In this document: one piece after another, positions 17,600 through 26,242 of the stretch
Layout: each line of letters starts with the position of its first letter
How positions within the stretch are numbered: the stretch's first letter is position 1
Position numbers and translations under genes: made by a program
Source: Cytophagales bacterium
GTDB taxonomy: Bacteria > Bacteroidota > Bacteroidia > Cytophagales > Spirosomataceae
Length of the DNA: 64,000 nucleotides
Direction: 5' to 3'
NCBI GenBank assembly: GCA_013298025.1
Contig: JAAFJE010000011.1
Coordinates: 1-64,000, forward strand
Notes under the pieces: generated by a model
Told to the model about the DNA's origin: nothing
What the model saw: only the letters and a program-made list of their open reading frames with translations
Databases searched by the model: none

Positions 17600-18996
17600 A
17601 TAATTGCTTGTTTTTCAGAGGTAAAACTAAGTTTTATCCATCCTAAAGGTTGATTATCAGAAGTCAATGTTCTGGTTGTAGGAAAATCGTCTGGTTTTTC
17701 GCTTTTCATCATCAATTCCATTAGTTTCACATAAACATTATGGTCTTCTTGCTTTACTGCTAAAGCCATTGAGTTATTCAGAAAATGTTTACCAAAACCT
17801 ATTCGCATAATCGCCTCATTAGTATTGACTATTTCAGACTCCAATCCTTCGTAAAATGTCTTTAAACTAACATTTGAAGCCGTACTCAATTCTTCTTTGA
17901 TAAAATCTTCCGAAAATTTGTTGATAATTTTAAACAACGTTTTATACATTTCTTTGCTTTGAAGAAACTTTAAGGAAGGATGATAGATTTGATTCAAGCT
18001 AAAAGTGTTAGACGGAATTTGAATTTGAAAATCAAAAAGTGTGTCAGCTTCAATGGTTTCAACCAAAAAAGGAATAGCTTCTTCTTTAGATTTTTCATTG
18101 TAAATATTTACTCTTTTCATAGATTCAATCACAATGCTTTGATTATCAATTGAAGGAGAATCTATTACTCGTAAAAATGAAGCATCATAAGGGATGTCTT
18201 TATACTTAGGTTTTTGATTTTCGTCTAAATCTGGCTTTCCGTTGGGAAGCTTTTGGGGTTTTTGATTAGGAAATAATTTAGCTTCTAAAGCTTTGGTAAA
18301 TTCTTCTTCAATCCTATTTTTTGCTTCATTAATCTCTCTTTGGGAGACATTTACTATTTCCTTTTGTTCTTTACTTAACTTTTGAAAATCAAGAAATCTA
18401 ATGAAATTTATAAATGGAGAATTATTCTGGTTTCTGAGTAAATTCTTCTGTTCGTAACTAAAAAGGTTACTGGCAATAATAATTTGAGTACATTTTTGTA
18501 TCTTTTTTTCTAAGTCGTTATATACTTGGTCGATATACTTTACAAACTCCTTCAAATGAGTCTTGCCATCGCTCATCAACCAATTATACAAAATAGCGGA
18601 CTTAATTGCTCCTTTCATGGTACTACCAGAAATATAAGGGCGATTTCTGGTTTTTAACAGCCCTCTTAAAGTTAATGAATGCCCTAACTCTAAGCCACGG
18701 ATTCTATACTTTTCACCAGTCAGTAAAGTTTCTATATCTACATCTAATGTATCTTTTACTAATTTAGAAAAATTATCACGATAACTATTATTTTGCATTC
18801 CTTTATCCATACCCTGAATGAACGCATCAATTTTAGCATTGTCGATCCCTTTCAATCTGTTCAAATCAAGATAATAGAGATATTCATTATCATAAATATA
18901 TTCTGAAAAAGAAGTTACCGCTTCTTGTTCATTGCCAATTGAGATGGGCGATAAGGTTTTGATTTTGAAATGATAAGTATGATTTAACCCTGCCAT
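17584..18996 (-). CDS. csm5: Type III-A Csm complex subunit Csm5
   Basis: A 470-residue RAMP protein, longer than the usual 350-400 residues. It opens with FKIKTLSPISIGNEQE (RAMP start, ligand loop) and has RPYISGSTMKGAIKSAILYN, the conserved PGSS-K-G type loop. The C-terminal RIGFGKHFLNNS is the Csm5 glycine motif. Csm5 caps the crRNA 3' end and recruits maturation nucleases. The central Lys/Glu-rich stretch with ANLFPNQKPQKLPNGKP-like sequence looks like an insertion. It overlaps csm4 by 13 bp and cas6 by 16 bp. Confidence 0.88.
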   Translation of the reverse strand: MAGLNHTYHFKIKTLSPISIGNEQEAVTSFSEYIYDNEYLYYLDLNRLKGIDNAKIDAFIQGMDKGMQNNSYRDNFSKLVKDTLDVDIETLLTGEKYRIRGLELGHSLTLRGLLKTRNRPYISGSTMKGAIKSAILYNWLMSDGKTHLKEFVKYIDQVYNDLEKKIQKCTQIIIASNLFSYEQKNLLRNQNNSPFINFIRFLDFQKLSKEQKEIVNVSQREINEAKNRIEEEFTKALEAKLFPNQKPQKLPNGKPDLDENQKPKYKDIPYDASFLRVIDSPSIDNQSIVIESMKRVNIYNEKSKEEAIPFLVETIEADTLFDFQIQIPSNTFSLNQIYHPSLKFLQSKEMYKTLFKIINKFSEDFIKEELSTASNVSLKTFYEGLESEIVNTNEAIMRIGFGKHFLNNSMALAVKQEDHNVYVKLMELMMKSEKPDDFPTTRTLTSDNQPLGWIKLSFTSEKQAIIWQKI

Positions 18997-20054
18997 TGTT
19001 TTGTCCAGTTTTCGTGAATAGGTAATAAAAATCCTTTGCCATAACGCAAATATTCTTCCAGACTTCCCTGTGGTTTAATACTTGGATTATGCCCTATAGG
19101 TAAATCATTTTTTACTAAAGCTCCTTCTTTAATCATTCTGATTTGCTGTAATTTATATCCAGCATTTTCATCAGAGCCAAGTCTTCTTCCTCCTCGAATT
19201 AGGGTAGAATAATAATTTACTCTGTTGAGTTCTTCCAAATTGTAAGGAGAAATTAAGGACGCTGAACACATAAAGGTTGCTGAGGGTTTCAATGGATTGA
19301 GCTTAAATTCTTCAGTGCTTACACCCCAAAATTTACCACAACCAGTCGAACGTTCACCCCCTAAACCAAACTCAGGTAATAAACTAAGTACTAAATCTAA
19401 TTTAGTTTTCCATTCTTCTGGGAGGTCGTGTTTTAATAAAAAATAAAAGTGAACAGAAAGTCCAAATTGTTCTAAATCTTGGATTTGGAGGTTTGCAAGC
19501 GAATAAAGAGTACCTTCCTGCACGGCTTTACTTACATGATTTCTTTGAGTAATACCAACACTTGATAATTGTAAAGAATCAAGGTTACTTTTTTCTATTA
19601 AACCTATGGCTGATAATTCATTTTTATAGCAGATAAACTTGTTATCAATTATGACAACTTTATCCGATAGAAAATCATCCGAGTTAAAACCTTCTTCCCA
19701 AATTCTTTTGGATACAAATGATATTTTTTTTTGTTTTTTGAAATTCAGCCTATCATTTCCCTGAACATTTTGAATAATTGGCTTGTGCAAAAAATAAAGA
19801 TTAGAAGTATCTCTTTTACCTTTTAATAAGTAGCTACCAGATGAAATTTGAATTTTATTTTCATGGAATAGCTTGACAAATTGATTGGTATTCTGAAAAT
19901 GGTCATTGTAAATATTAACAATAGCAGAAAAGATTGTATCCGAAAATGGGTAAACAGAGGTATGACTAAGTCTTGTATCATCTATACTATACTCACCAAA
20001 ATGATATTGAGCAGTAGGTTTACACTCAAGAATGATTGAGGTTATGCTTCCCAT
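18984..20054 (-). CDS. csm4: Type III-A Csm complex subunit Csm4
   Basis: A 356-residue RAMP protein that binds the crRNA 5' tag and contacts Cas10. N-terminal YHFGEYSIDDTRLSHTS matches the Csm4 start, where substrate-gate FHFGE is conserved. The C-terminal part has LPEFGLGGERSTGCGKF, the usual glycine-rich loop. The length is close to the family norm of 300-350. The start overlaps the end of csm3 by 13 bp. Codon use and AT richness match the rest of the cas operon, which is noticeably lower in GC than flanking housekeeping genes such as era and der. Confidence 0.9.
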   Translation of the reverse strand: MGSITSIILECKPTAQYHFGEYSIDDTRLSHTSVYPFSDTIFSAIVNIYNDHFQNTNQFVKLFHENKIQISSGSYLLKGKRDTSNLYFLHKPIIQNVQGNDRLNFKKQKKISFVSKRIWEEGFNSDDFLSDKVVIIDNKFICYKNELSAIGLIEKSNLDSLQLSSVGITQRNHVSKAVQEGTLYSLANLQIQDLEQFGLSVHFYFLLKHDLPEEWKTKLDLVLSLLPEFGLGGERSTGCGKFWGVSTEEFKLNPLKPSATFMCSASLISPYNLEELNRVNYYSTLIRGGRRLGSDENAGYKLQQIRMIKEGALVKNDLPIGHNPSIKPQGSLEEYLRYGKGFLLPIHENWTKQWQG

Positions 20055-20758
20055 GTAAATAATTGTTTATCAGTTTGTTCTTTTAGTGTGTACACATCAG
20101 ATTGTATCTCAAACTCTTTTACTTTAACATCATCAAATTTTACTTTACCATATCCTCTTGAACCATAACCTCCTAAATAGTCATCCTCCAAAAGTTGCAT
20201 AGCTAATTTTAATAATTTCAAGTGCTTTTCTATCTTCTTATCATCATAAGTATCATACACTAATTCAAATTCAAACTCAGAACCTTCTGGCACTCTTTCT
20301 ACCTCACGTGGTTTATCTGCACCGCCAGAAACTCTTTTGATGATATTTTCCCATTTCGATTCTGTAAAGGTTCTATTTGTATATTCCTTAATATTACCAG
20401 TAACTTCTTTTGTATTGTCAAATCCCTTTACCAATACACAATCTCTCACCAATAATCTTGTTTTGTAAGCTTCGGTTTTAATACTTCCGTTAGCTTTTTT
20501 TCCAGCAATGCATCCAAAAATTTCTTTTAAAGTATTAGAATCTTCCTGAATTTCAGATGAGCCTTCATACTTTCCTAATAACGAACGTAATTTTCCTTTT
20601 AAAGAACTGCCTGGAATAAAAGGGACTCCTCTGCTCCGAACGATACTTAATTGTGGACTACCAAGTTCAAAATCATTGTTACCTACACCAATTCGTAATC
20701 CTGTTACAACAGTAATTTTTCCAGAGATTACTATTTTACCTGTTAATTTAGTTGTCAT
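20042..20758 (-). CDS. csm3: Type III-A backbone subunit Csm3, catalytic Asp apparently replaced
   Basis: A 238-residue RAMP protein forming the helical backbone on crRNA. It has the opening TGLRIGVGNNDFELG (residues 19-33), the loop VPFIPGSSLKGKLRSLLG (45-62) and the C-terminal LGGYGSRGYGKV. In active Csm3 the target-RNA cleaving Asp sits in a GxxDxPVI segment (D33 in Streptococcus thermophilus). Aligning by eye on the GLxIG and PGSSLKG anchors, the position is Gln36 here (SPQLSIVRS). If so, the complex binds but does not slice target RNA. Nearby Asp29 is not in the catalytic place. The alignment was made without tools, so the substitution needs a proper check. Confidence 0.9.
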   Translation of the reverse strand: MTTKLTGKIVISGKITVVTGLRIGVGNNDFELGSPQLSIVRSRGVPFIPGSSLKGKLRSLLGKYEGSSEIQEDSNTLKEIFGCIAGKKANGSIKTEAYKTRLLVRDCVLVKGFDNTKEVTGNIKEYTNRTFTESKWENIIKRVSGGADKPREVERVPEGSEFEFELVYDTYDDKKIEKHLKLLKLAMQLLEDDYLGGYGSRGYGKVKFDDVKVKEFEIQSDVYTLKEQTDKQLFTWEA

Positions 20759-20759
20759 A

Positions 20760-21215
20760 TTAATTATTTGAAGGGTTATAGAATTTATGATAATGAAGAA
20801 ATGATGCCATAAAGTTCTTTATGCTTTGGTGCTGTTCTTCAAACTCAGTTTTACTAATTATGTTCAATAAGCTTTTGATTATCTTCTTTGAGGTCTCAGA
20901 ATTTTGTTTTGCTGCTACAAATGCTATCTTAGGACGAACTAATTGAAGTTCTTGGAGTGATTCTGTTTGGTTGATAAGATTGTATAGCACTCTGACTTGC
21001 CCATTTGTAATACTTTCAATCTTTTTTCCATCCTTGAAGGTTATTTTCTCTATATATGATTCCATATCATCTAAAAAAGCACTTAATTCCTGTCCTTTGA
21101 TATTATTGAAATTTAAAATATGATTTTCATTTTCTGTAAAGAAATCATCTAATTTTTTTGTCATCGGAATAGTTTTTAAATCTTGAAGACTGTTGAGTTT
21201 CGTTTCTTTTGCCAT
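20760..21215 (-). CDS. csm2: Type III-A small subunit Csm2
   Basis: A 151-residue helical protein, start taken at the ATG at 21213-21215 (MAKETKLNSLQD); starts at 21221 or 21242 are also possible. All overlap the end of cas10, giving translational coupling. The C-terminal half VRPKIAFVAAKQ followed by FMASFLHYHKFY matches the Csm2 core (RPKLAY... and HKFY). Csm2 forms the minor filament along the crRNA-target duplex. Its presence, with Csm3-5, assigns the locus to subtype III-A (not III-B, which would carry cmr5). The N-terminus is longer than usual and variable. Confidence 0.85.
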   Translation of the reverse strand: MAKETKLNSLQDLKTIPMTKKLDDFFTENENHILNFNNIKGQELSAFLDDMESYIEKITFKDGKKIESITNGQVRVLYNLINQTESLQELQLVRPKIAFVAAKQNSETSKKIIKSLLNIISKTEFEEQHQSIKNFMASFLHYHKFYNPSNN

Positions 21216-22794
21216 AATCATTAATTTTTTTTCGGGTTGCAAATTCTGCTATTCTCGCCGATATTGGGAGTATTAAAAGAGCATTTTTTTTATTACTATT
21301 CAATAGAGCGCACTTTAGATACTTCTGATAAGTTTCTTTAAGTAAATTGGTAAATTCTTGATTTCCTGTTTCAGCTTTTAATTCATAAATCAGACGAGTA
21401 AGAGTTGTCATTTGAAACTTCTGTGAATTAACTGTATCATAAACATCAAGCGTTCTTTTTAGTCTTGAAAGAATACTTTTAGGCACATGATTATATTGAA
21501 TGTTATAGATGATTTTTTTAGTATTTTCTTCAATATCCTGCCATTGTTGCCAATCAATTACATTATCTAAAACATATAAAGCATTTTTGTTTGGAAATCC
21601 TTTTGCTTTCTCCAATGCTTCTTCTGCTAAATTTGAAAAGCTACTTACAGGGAAAGTCGTAGGAACAAAGACTAATCCAGCAGAGTATGTTAATGGTTCT
21701 ATAATCTGTGGAAATAGCTTGGTAATATTCTTAAAATATTCATCAAATTTATTTTTGAGAAGGATTGAAAAGAAAAACACCGCATCCCAAGAACCTATGA
21801 GAAAAGAGTCATCTCCACCTGAAAAAATTATACCTAAACAATTTTTATATTGTTCAGTATATCCATTTATAGTAAATGACTCTGTTTCTATTAATTCCTT
21901 TATTTTTTTATCAAAAAAGTCATTTAAAAAAATAGATAACTTCTTACTGTCATCTATTTTTTTGATTTTATTCCTTACTATCTGTCCTAAATTATCAAGG
22001 TCTATTTTCAATATTCCTAAACTTGCTGTTCCCGTTCTCTCATTAGCAAATTCTCCAAGCCATGAGTAGGTAATAATTTTGTCTTTTGTAACATCATTTT
22101 GTTCTTCACTTGGCAAAAAATTGTAATACCTATTATCAGAATTTTTGTATTTTTTTATTAATTCATCATTCCAACGAGGAACTTGAAAATTGACATTTTC
22201 CTTCATCTCTAAATGTTCACTGATTTGGAACTTTTCACCAAATTTTTCTTTTTGATAGGTGTTATTAGTTTTGTTCAAAAGACTATCTGCAGATTTTTTC
22301 CAAGAATCTTCAGTACTTAGGTTGATCTGTTTAGCACCAAATAATTTTACAAATGTATTTTCATCTAAATTTTGAAACCTATTCAATGCTTTTTCCTGAG
22401 CATAAGCATTTAATAATTGTAAATTTTCCCCATAAGACATTAAAGGGTCATACACAATACTGCTAATGATAAGCATTATTCCTTCGTCTCTCAAATCTTG
22501 ATGAATACGCTTTTCAGCATTGAGAAGTTGTTTTTTTTTATCTTGAGGAATGAGTAAATAAAAATTGCCACCACCATTATAAACAGTGTGTAATTCTTCA
22601 TCAGAAGTAATACCAGTATTGGTAAAAATACACTCAATAGCTAATTCGGCAAGAATTTGAATATAAAACGACTTTCCCTTTAAGGTTTTTGCCGCTCCTT
22701 TTGATTTTGTATTGAAGATAAACTCTTGTATTCCAGAAAAATCTCCTTTGACAAGTAACTTATTTTGTAAAAATTCAGTAGGATAATTGGACAT
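21145..22794 (-). CDS. cas10: Cas10/Csm1 without HD domain, GGDD cyclase intact
   Basis: A 549-residue protein; full Cas10/Csm1 is usually 700-850. It starts directly at Palm1 (LLVKGDFSGIQEFIFNTKSK, residues 13-32; AKTLKGKSFYIQILAE, 35-50), so the N-terminal HD ssDNA nuclease is absent. Palm2 begins with LGILKIDLDNLG (259-270) and contains SGGDD (325-329), the nucleotidyl-cyclase motif that makes cyclic oligoadenylates, or SAM-AMP in some Bacteroides type III-B systems. No CxxC zinc ribbon is visible between the palms. The predicted output is thus a nucleotide signal only. It starts three bases after the membrane protein gene, so the two are co-translated. Confidence 0.92.
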   Translation of the reverse strand: MSNYPTEFLQNKLLVKGDFSGIQEFIFNTKSKGAAKTLKGKSFYIQILAELAIECIFTNTGITSDEELHTVYNGGGNFYLLIPQDKKKQLLNAEKRIHQDLRDEGIMLIISSIVYDPLMSYGENLQLLNAYAQEKALNRFQNLDENTFVKLFGAKQINLSTEDSWKKSADSLLNKTNNTYQKEKFGEKFQISEHLEMKENVNFQVPRWNDELIKKYKNSDNRYYNFLPSEEQNDVTKDKIITYSWLGEFANERTGTASLGILKIDLDNLGQIVRNKIKKIDDSKKLSIFLNDFFDKKIKELIETESFTINGYTEQYKNCLGIIFSGGDDSFLIGSWDAVFFFSILLKNKFDEYFKNITKLFPQIIEPLTYSAGLVFVPTTFPVSSFSNLAEEALEKAKGFPNKNALYVLDNVIDWQQWQDIEENTKKIIYNIQYNHVPKSILSRLKRTLDVYDTVNSQKFQMTTLTRLIYELKAETGNQEFTNLLKETYQKYLKCALLNSNKKNALLILPISARIAEFATRKKINDYGKRNETQQSSRFKNYSDDKKIR

Positions 22795-22797
22795 AGA

Positions 22798-23544
22798 TTA
22801 GTTATATTTTAATAGGTTCATAATGTTGCCGATAACTTGAGATGGGAATTTTGAACTACTAATTCTGTAAGTATAGCTTTTAGCTAAATCTTCATCAAGA
22901 AATTCTGATCCAAAATAAAAGTATTTTATACTCTGTGGACTTTTTTGAACCAAAATTTTTATGTCATTTTTTGCATAATTTCGCAATAATTCCTTTTCGG
23001 ATTTACTATCGAATATATCCGTGAAAATTACCATATTACAATTATATTCTTCAAGGTTAAGACCTAAATCAAATTTTTTAAAAGTTAAATCATAAAATTT
23101 ATTACTTTTCAATAAATTTTTAAGGTTACTATCCTCTAATCCATCTTGTGTCAAAATCAAGATTTTAGTTTTTAATCTTATATCTCTATCTGTTTTTACA
23201 TCAGAAAATAGTTGAGATAATGTACTACTTTCATCTTTAATAACTTCTTCAACTCTTTCTTTAGCTTTATCTTTTATCCAAACCCAACCTCCATACCCCA
23301 AAACAGCTATAAATGAGAGAAAATATACCCATTTTTGATATAAATCATCATGTTTTTCAATAGTTTCTTCTGCCTTTTTTAAATCATGTTGTAAACGATT
23401 GACATCTTCTTTAAGATGTTTAATTGTATGCTCGTTTAGTTCTTCTATATTTAGTTTTAGCTTTCGGTAATCCAATGAATCTACGTTTGAAAATCCTTGA
23501 GTAATAAAAACAGTACTTATCAATATTGATAAAATTATTCTCAT
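22798..23544 (-). CDS. Membrane protein with Rossmann-like C-terminal domain, candidate type III effector
   Basis: A 248-residue protein, first gene of the cas operon. Residues 1-19 form a signal-like hydrophobic start; 28-68 are a charged coiled coil (KEDVNRLQHDLKKAEETIEK); 72-90 are a membrane helix (WVYFLSFIAVLGYGGWVWI) followed by KDKAKER, which puts the C-terminus in the cytoplasm. Residues 125-248 alternate strands and helices (TKILILTQDG, CNMVIFTDIF, DIKILVQKS), as in Rossmann-like nucleotide-sensor domains. A membrane helix plus CARF-type domain is the plan of Cam1, a type III effector that depolarises membranes. No CARF family match can be shown by eye. The linkage to an HD-less Cas10 supports a signal-gated membrane effector; this is inference. 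Confidence 0.7.
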   Translation of the reverse strand: MRIILSILISTVFITQGFSNVDSLDYRKLKLNIEELNEHTIKHLKEDVNRLQHDLKKAEETIEKHDDLYQKWVYFLSFIAVLGYGGWVWIKDKAKERVEEVIKDESSTLSQLFSDVKTDRDIRLKTKILILTQDGLEDSNLKNLLKSNKFYDLTFKKFDLGLNLEEYNCNMVIFTDIFDSKSEKELLRNYAKNDIKILVQKSPQSIKYFYFGSEFLDEDLAKSYTYRISSSKFPSQVIGNIMNLLKYN

Positions 23545-23576
23545 GTTTTATTAAGTTTAAATGAATCAACTATTTA

Positions 23577-23610
23577 CAAAAATATATTTATTAATTCATA
23601 AAGTTTAGCG
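23577..23610 (-). promoter_or_regulatory. candidate promoter of cas operon
   Basis: On the minus strand, TATTTTTG (23577-23584) fits the TAnnTTTG -7 box, about 33 bp before the start codon at 23544. The -33 box is not clear. This is the only good -7 match between the tandem repeats and the first gene. Confidence 0.35.
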
Positions 23611-23649
23611 TATAAATACCTGTTATTTCTATTTACACATAATATTATA

Positions 23650-23970
23650 AACAGAAAAAAGATAGCTGTCGAAAGCCTCCTCCAACTTGAAACAGCTTTC
23701 CGACAGCCGTTTTTTTGCTGTTTCAAATAAGAACAGAAAAAAGATAGCTGTCAAAAGCCTCCTCCAACCTGAAACAGCCTTCCGACAGCCGTTTTTTTGC
23801 TGTTTCAAATAAAAATAGAAAAAAGATAGCCGTCAAAAGCCTCCTTCCATCTGAAACAGCTTTCCGACAGCCGTTTTTTTGCTGTTTCAAATAAGAACAG
23901 AAAAAAGATAGCCGTCGAAACCATCCTCCAATTTGAAACAGTTTTCCGACAGCAGTTTTTTTGCTTTGCT
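23650..23970. repeat. four tandem 82-bp repeats with terminator-like hairpins
   Basis: Units begin at 23650, 23732, 23814 and 23896, exactly 82 bp apart; the last is slightly short and diverged. Each contains GCTGTCGAAAGC pairing with GCTTTCCGACAGC, flanked by a T-run on each strand (TTTTTTT after the stem on plus, TTTTTT on minus), so each looks like a bidirectional intrinsic terminator. A second pairing TTGAAACAGC/GCTGTTTCAA overlaps it. The GCTGTTTCAA core is shared with the palindromes at 314, 455 and 1500. The whole unit is conserved with no variable spacer, so it is not a CRISPR array. Confidence 0.9.
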
Positions 23971-24326
23971 TTAATATGTTATGTAAAATGCCAGACACTT
24001 CACTTTACTAATTGGTTAAAACCAAAGCGTTTTGATAAGTTGTTGTACAAACCACCATGAGAGTGTTAATTAACGGGTCTAGTTTTAGCATTTTTCATAT
24101 AGACTTGTGACTATACACTACGCTCTACACTAAAATAATTTTCTAATAATCAGTTGTTTACAATTCATATCTTTTGTATATTTCCATAACAATAGCTTAA
24201 CCTGAGCTATTGCACAGCATCGGGAAAACACCTTAAAAGTATTGTGATAAGTTTGGGTTGTGCCTTCGTGAGGTGTATGTTTTTTATTATCTGTATTTAC
24301 ACTATTCATTTTAAACAATTATACCT
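23971..24326. other. gap, no gene seen
   Basis: AT-rich sequence between the tandem repeats and the DUF6261 gene. A short segment near 24144-24160 resembles, in reverse, the sequence after the palindromes at about 1543-1560 (core CAGTTGTTTA). I see no open frame with support. Confidence 0.5.
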
Positions 24327-25007
24327 ATGATTACTTCCGCAAAAATCCAGCATTATCGCAATGCTTCTTTTCTGAGCTTTCTCAGCAATGTTGTTTCTAT
24401 TTGCAACAAATTTGACACCGAAGCTTTAAAAATCAAACCAGTTGTTACCACCCTTGCTACGGGTGTACATTCGTTAGAGCTTGTTTTCTCGGCTTCTCGC
24501 AAAAGCAACAACACCCAAACCCTTACCGCATTAGACGCTCGCCGAGATATAGCTACTTTCTCGGTACAAAGTATTGCCGAAGTTTATACCAAACATTTCG
24601 ACAAAGACTATCAAGAAGCGGCTAAAACTATTGTGGGTATTTTTGCCAAATATGGCAAACGCATTGATAAACAAACGTATCGAGAACAAACCTCTACTAC
24701 GCAAAGTTTGTTGCATGATTTTGAGAATAGTACACTGGTAATGGCTGCTTTGAGCAAATTGCATCTGAGCGATTGGGTGCAGGAGTTAAAACAAGCAAAT
24801 GAGGAGTTTAACCAAGTATTTTTACAACGTAACCAAGAATTAGCCGAACAGCCCGAGCAAAGTTTTAGTACTCTGAGAGTAGCTTCTACAGAGCATTACC
24901 ATAAGCTCATAGAAATACTGAAAGCGTTTGATGTGATAAATCCTAATGGCGAGTATGAGAGGCTTTTAAAAGAACTCAACGAGTTGATATTGAAGTATAA
25001 TATGTAG
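24327..25007 (+). CDS. DUF6261 family protein
   Basis: A 226-residue soluble, mostly helical protein. The start (MITSAKIQHYRNASFLSF) and pattern (LELVFSASRKSNNTQTLTAL DAxRD) match the Bacteroidota-restricted DUF6261 family, which often occurs in many copies per genome. There is no signal peptide or membrane segment. The function is unknown; helical bundles of this type are sometimes linked to mobile DNA in these genomes, but I cannot show that here. It stands alone, divergent from the cas operon and convergent with PhzF. Confidence 0.75.
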   Translation: MITSAKIQHYRNASFLSFLSNVVSICNKFDTEALKIKPVVTTLATGVHSLELVFSASRKSNNTQTLTALDARRDIATFSVQSIAEVYTKHFDKDYQEAAKTIVGIFAKYGKRIDKQTYREQTSTTQSLLHDFENSTLVMAALSKLHLSDWVQELKQANEEFNQVFLQRNQELAEQPEQSFSTLRVASTEHYHKLIEILKAFDVINPNGEYERLLKELNELILKYNM

Positions 25008-25163
25008 CTACAGGCGGTTGTTATCTATTGTCTGTTAATTATTCATTGTTATTGAGCTGTCAATTGCTATTTGTTGGCTGTAGATTTGTTTTTTACCTAG
25101 CTAGGAAATAAAAGAATTAAGGAAAAATGGACAACAGATAAGGTACACAGCGTTTTACGTATT

Positions 25164-25264
25164 GGTAATGGTGGGGCATTTGAAAAGCGTCAGCCCAACA
25201 TTTGTAAAAATGCTTCATAGAATTAAAAATGTTGCGTTTTACAACGGTAAGCCCCACTATTGCC
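25164..25264. repeat. nested inverted repeat before phzF-sigZ pair
   Basis: GGTAATGGTGGGGC (25164-25177) and GCCCCACTATTGCC (25251-25264) form outer arms, 12 of 14 pairing. CAACATTT and AAATGTTG form inner arms. The GCGTTTTAC motif occurs twice inside. The size and nesting resemble the element at 62678-62792 and recall cassette recombination sites. Confidence 0.45.
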
Positions 25265-25290
25265 CATACGATGTTGTTGGAAGCCATTTT

Positions 25291-26172
25291 TTAGATTTCA
25301 ATTATCATTGAAGTCATTGGTATTCCTTTTCCACCTGCCATAATTTTTGAAATATTCCCTTTATCCAATGATAAATCCACAATGATTAGACTTTGTGACG
25401 ATGGATTCATAAACCAACCTTGCTGAATGAAAAATCGGTCTTTTTTTATTCCAAGTTTATCGTACAAATAACAAGCAAGAGGGCCTGCCGCCATACCTGT
25501 TCCTGCTTCCTCTTCAATTCCATATCTTGGTGCAAACATTCTGGTATTTGCATCTCTTGTGGTGTCATTTGTTTGTTTACAAAAAACATAAAATCCAATT
25601 AAATTAAGTTTTTCACTTATTTGGTTTATTGAATCAAAGTTTGGCGTTATATTTTTTAGGATATTTTCATTTTTAACTGGAATTATAGCAAATGAATTTC
25701 CTGTATTAACAATTGAAATAGTAGCGTTGGTTAATATTTCATCTTCCGTTAGACCTAATGAATTTAAAATATTTTCTTTTTGTTCTTCAACATCAAAATA
25801 CTGAGGAGGTTTTTGCTCCATAAATGCTAAATCACCTTGTATTAGAATCTCTCTTTTTCCATCAATTGTTTCTTTAGATGTATGTTTGCTTTCGATTAGA
25901 CCTATTTGCGACAAATGAGAAAAGGTTGCTATGGTGGCGTGTCCGCAATGTGCAATTTGTCTGGTTGGGGTAAAAAAATCAAGTTTAAAATCCGCAATTT
26001 TAGATTTTGAAACAAAGGCTGTCTCAGAAAGCCCAACTTTTGCAGCAACCTTCAATTTTTGTTCATTTGTTAAATTGTCAGCATTTAATACTACACCTGC
26101 CGGGTTTCCACCTTTTCCATTGTCCACAAAGGCGTTTATGATTTGTACTTCTACTTTTTGAAAATTGTCCAT
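25291..26172 (-). CDS. PhzF family isomerase/epimerase
   Basis: A 293-residue protein with the PhzF fold: N-terminal NAFVDNGKGGNPAGVVL, catalytic Glu in VGLSETAFVS (about residues 48-57), FFTPTRQIAHCGHATIAT, and the second-domain GIEEEAGTGMAAGPLACYLY. Family members catalyse isomerisation or epimerisation of small acids, as in phenazine synthesis, but most are of unknown substrate. No phenazine genes are near, so a general metabolite-repair or antibiotic-related role is possible. It lies beside a SigZ-like sigma factor on the same strand with a 70-bp gap; both are AT-rich and may have arrived together. Confidence 0.9.
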   Translation of the reverse strand: MDNFQKVEVQIINAFVDNGKGGNPAGVVLNADNLTNEQKLKVAAKVGLSETAFVSKSKIADFKLDFFTPTRQIAHCGHATIATFSHLSQIGLIESKHTSKETIDGKREILIQGDLAFMEQKPPQYFDVEEQKENILNSLGLTEDEILTNATISIVNTGNSFAIIPVKNENILKNITPNFDSINQISEKLNLIGFYVFCKQTNDTTRDANTRMFAPRYGIEEEAGTGMAAGPLACYLYDKLGIKKDRFFIQQGWFMNPSSQSLIIVDLSLDKGNISKIMAGGKGIPMTSMIIEI

Positions 26173-26242
26173 TTGAAAATATAATTTAGATTGTTAAAAA
26201 CTTACAATCAATGGACGCAATACACGAAAAAAAGACGCAAAT

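Noticed and set aside
23650-23970. CRISPR array next to the cas operon
   Set aside because: The period is a fixed 82 bp with the whole unit conserved; there are no variable spacers. Treated as tandem repeats.
23723-23998. 91-residue reading frame across the tandem repeats
   Set aside because: It exists only because the 82-bp repeats lack stops in that frame; the protein is a repeated, low-information peptide.
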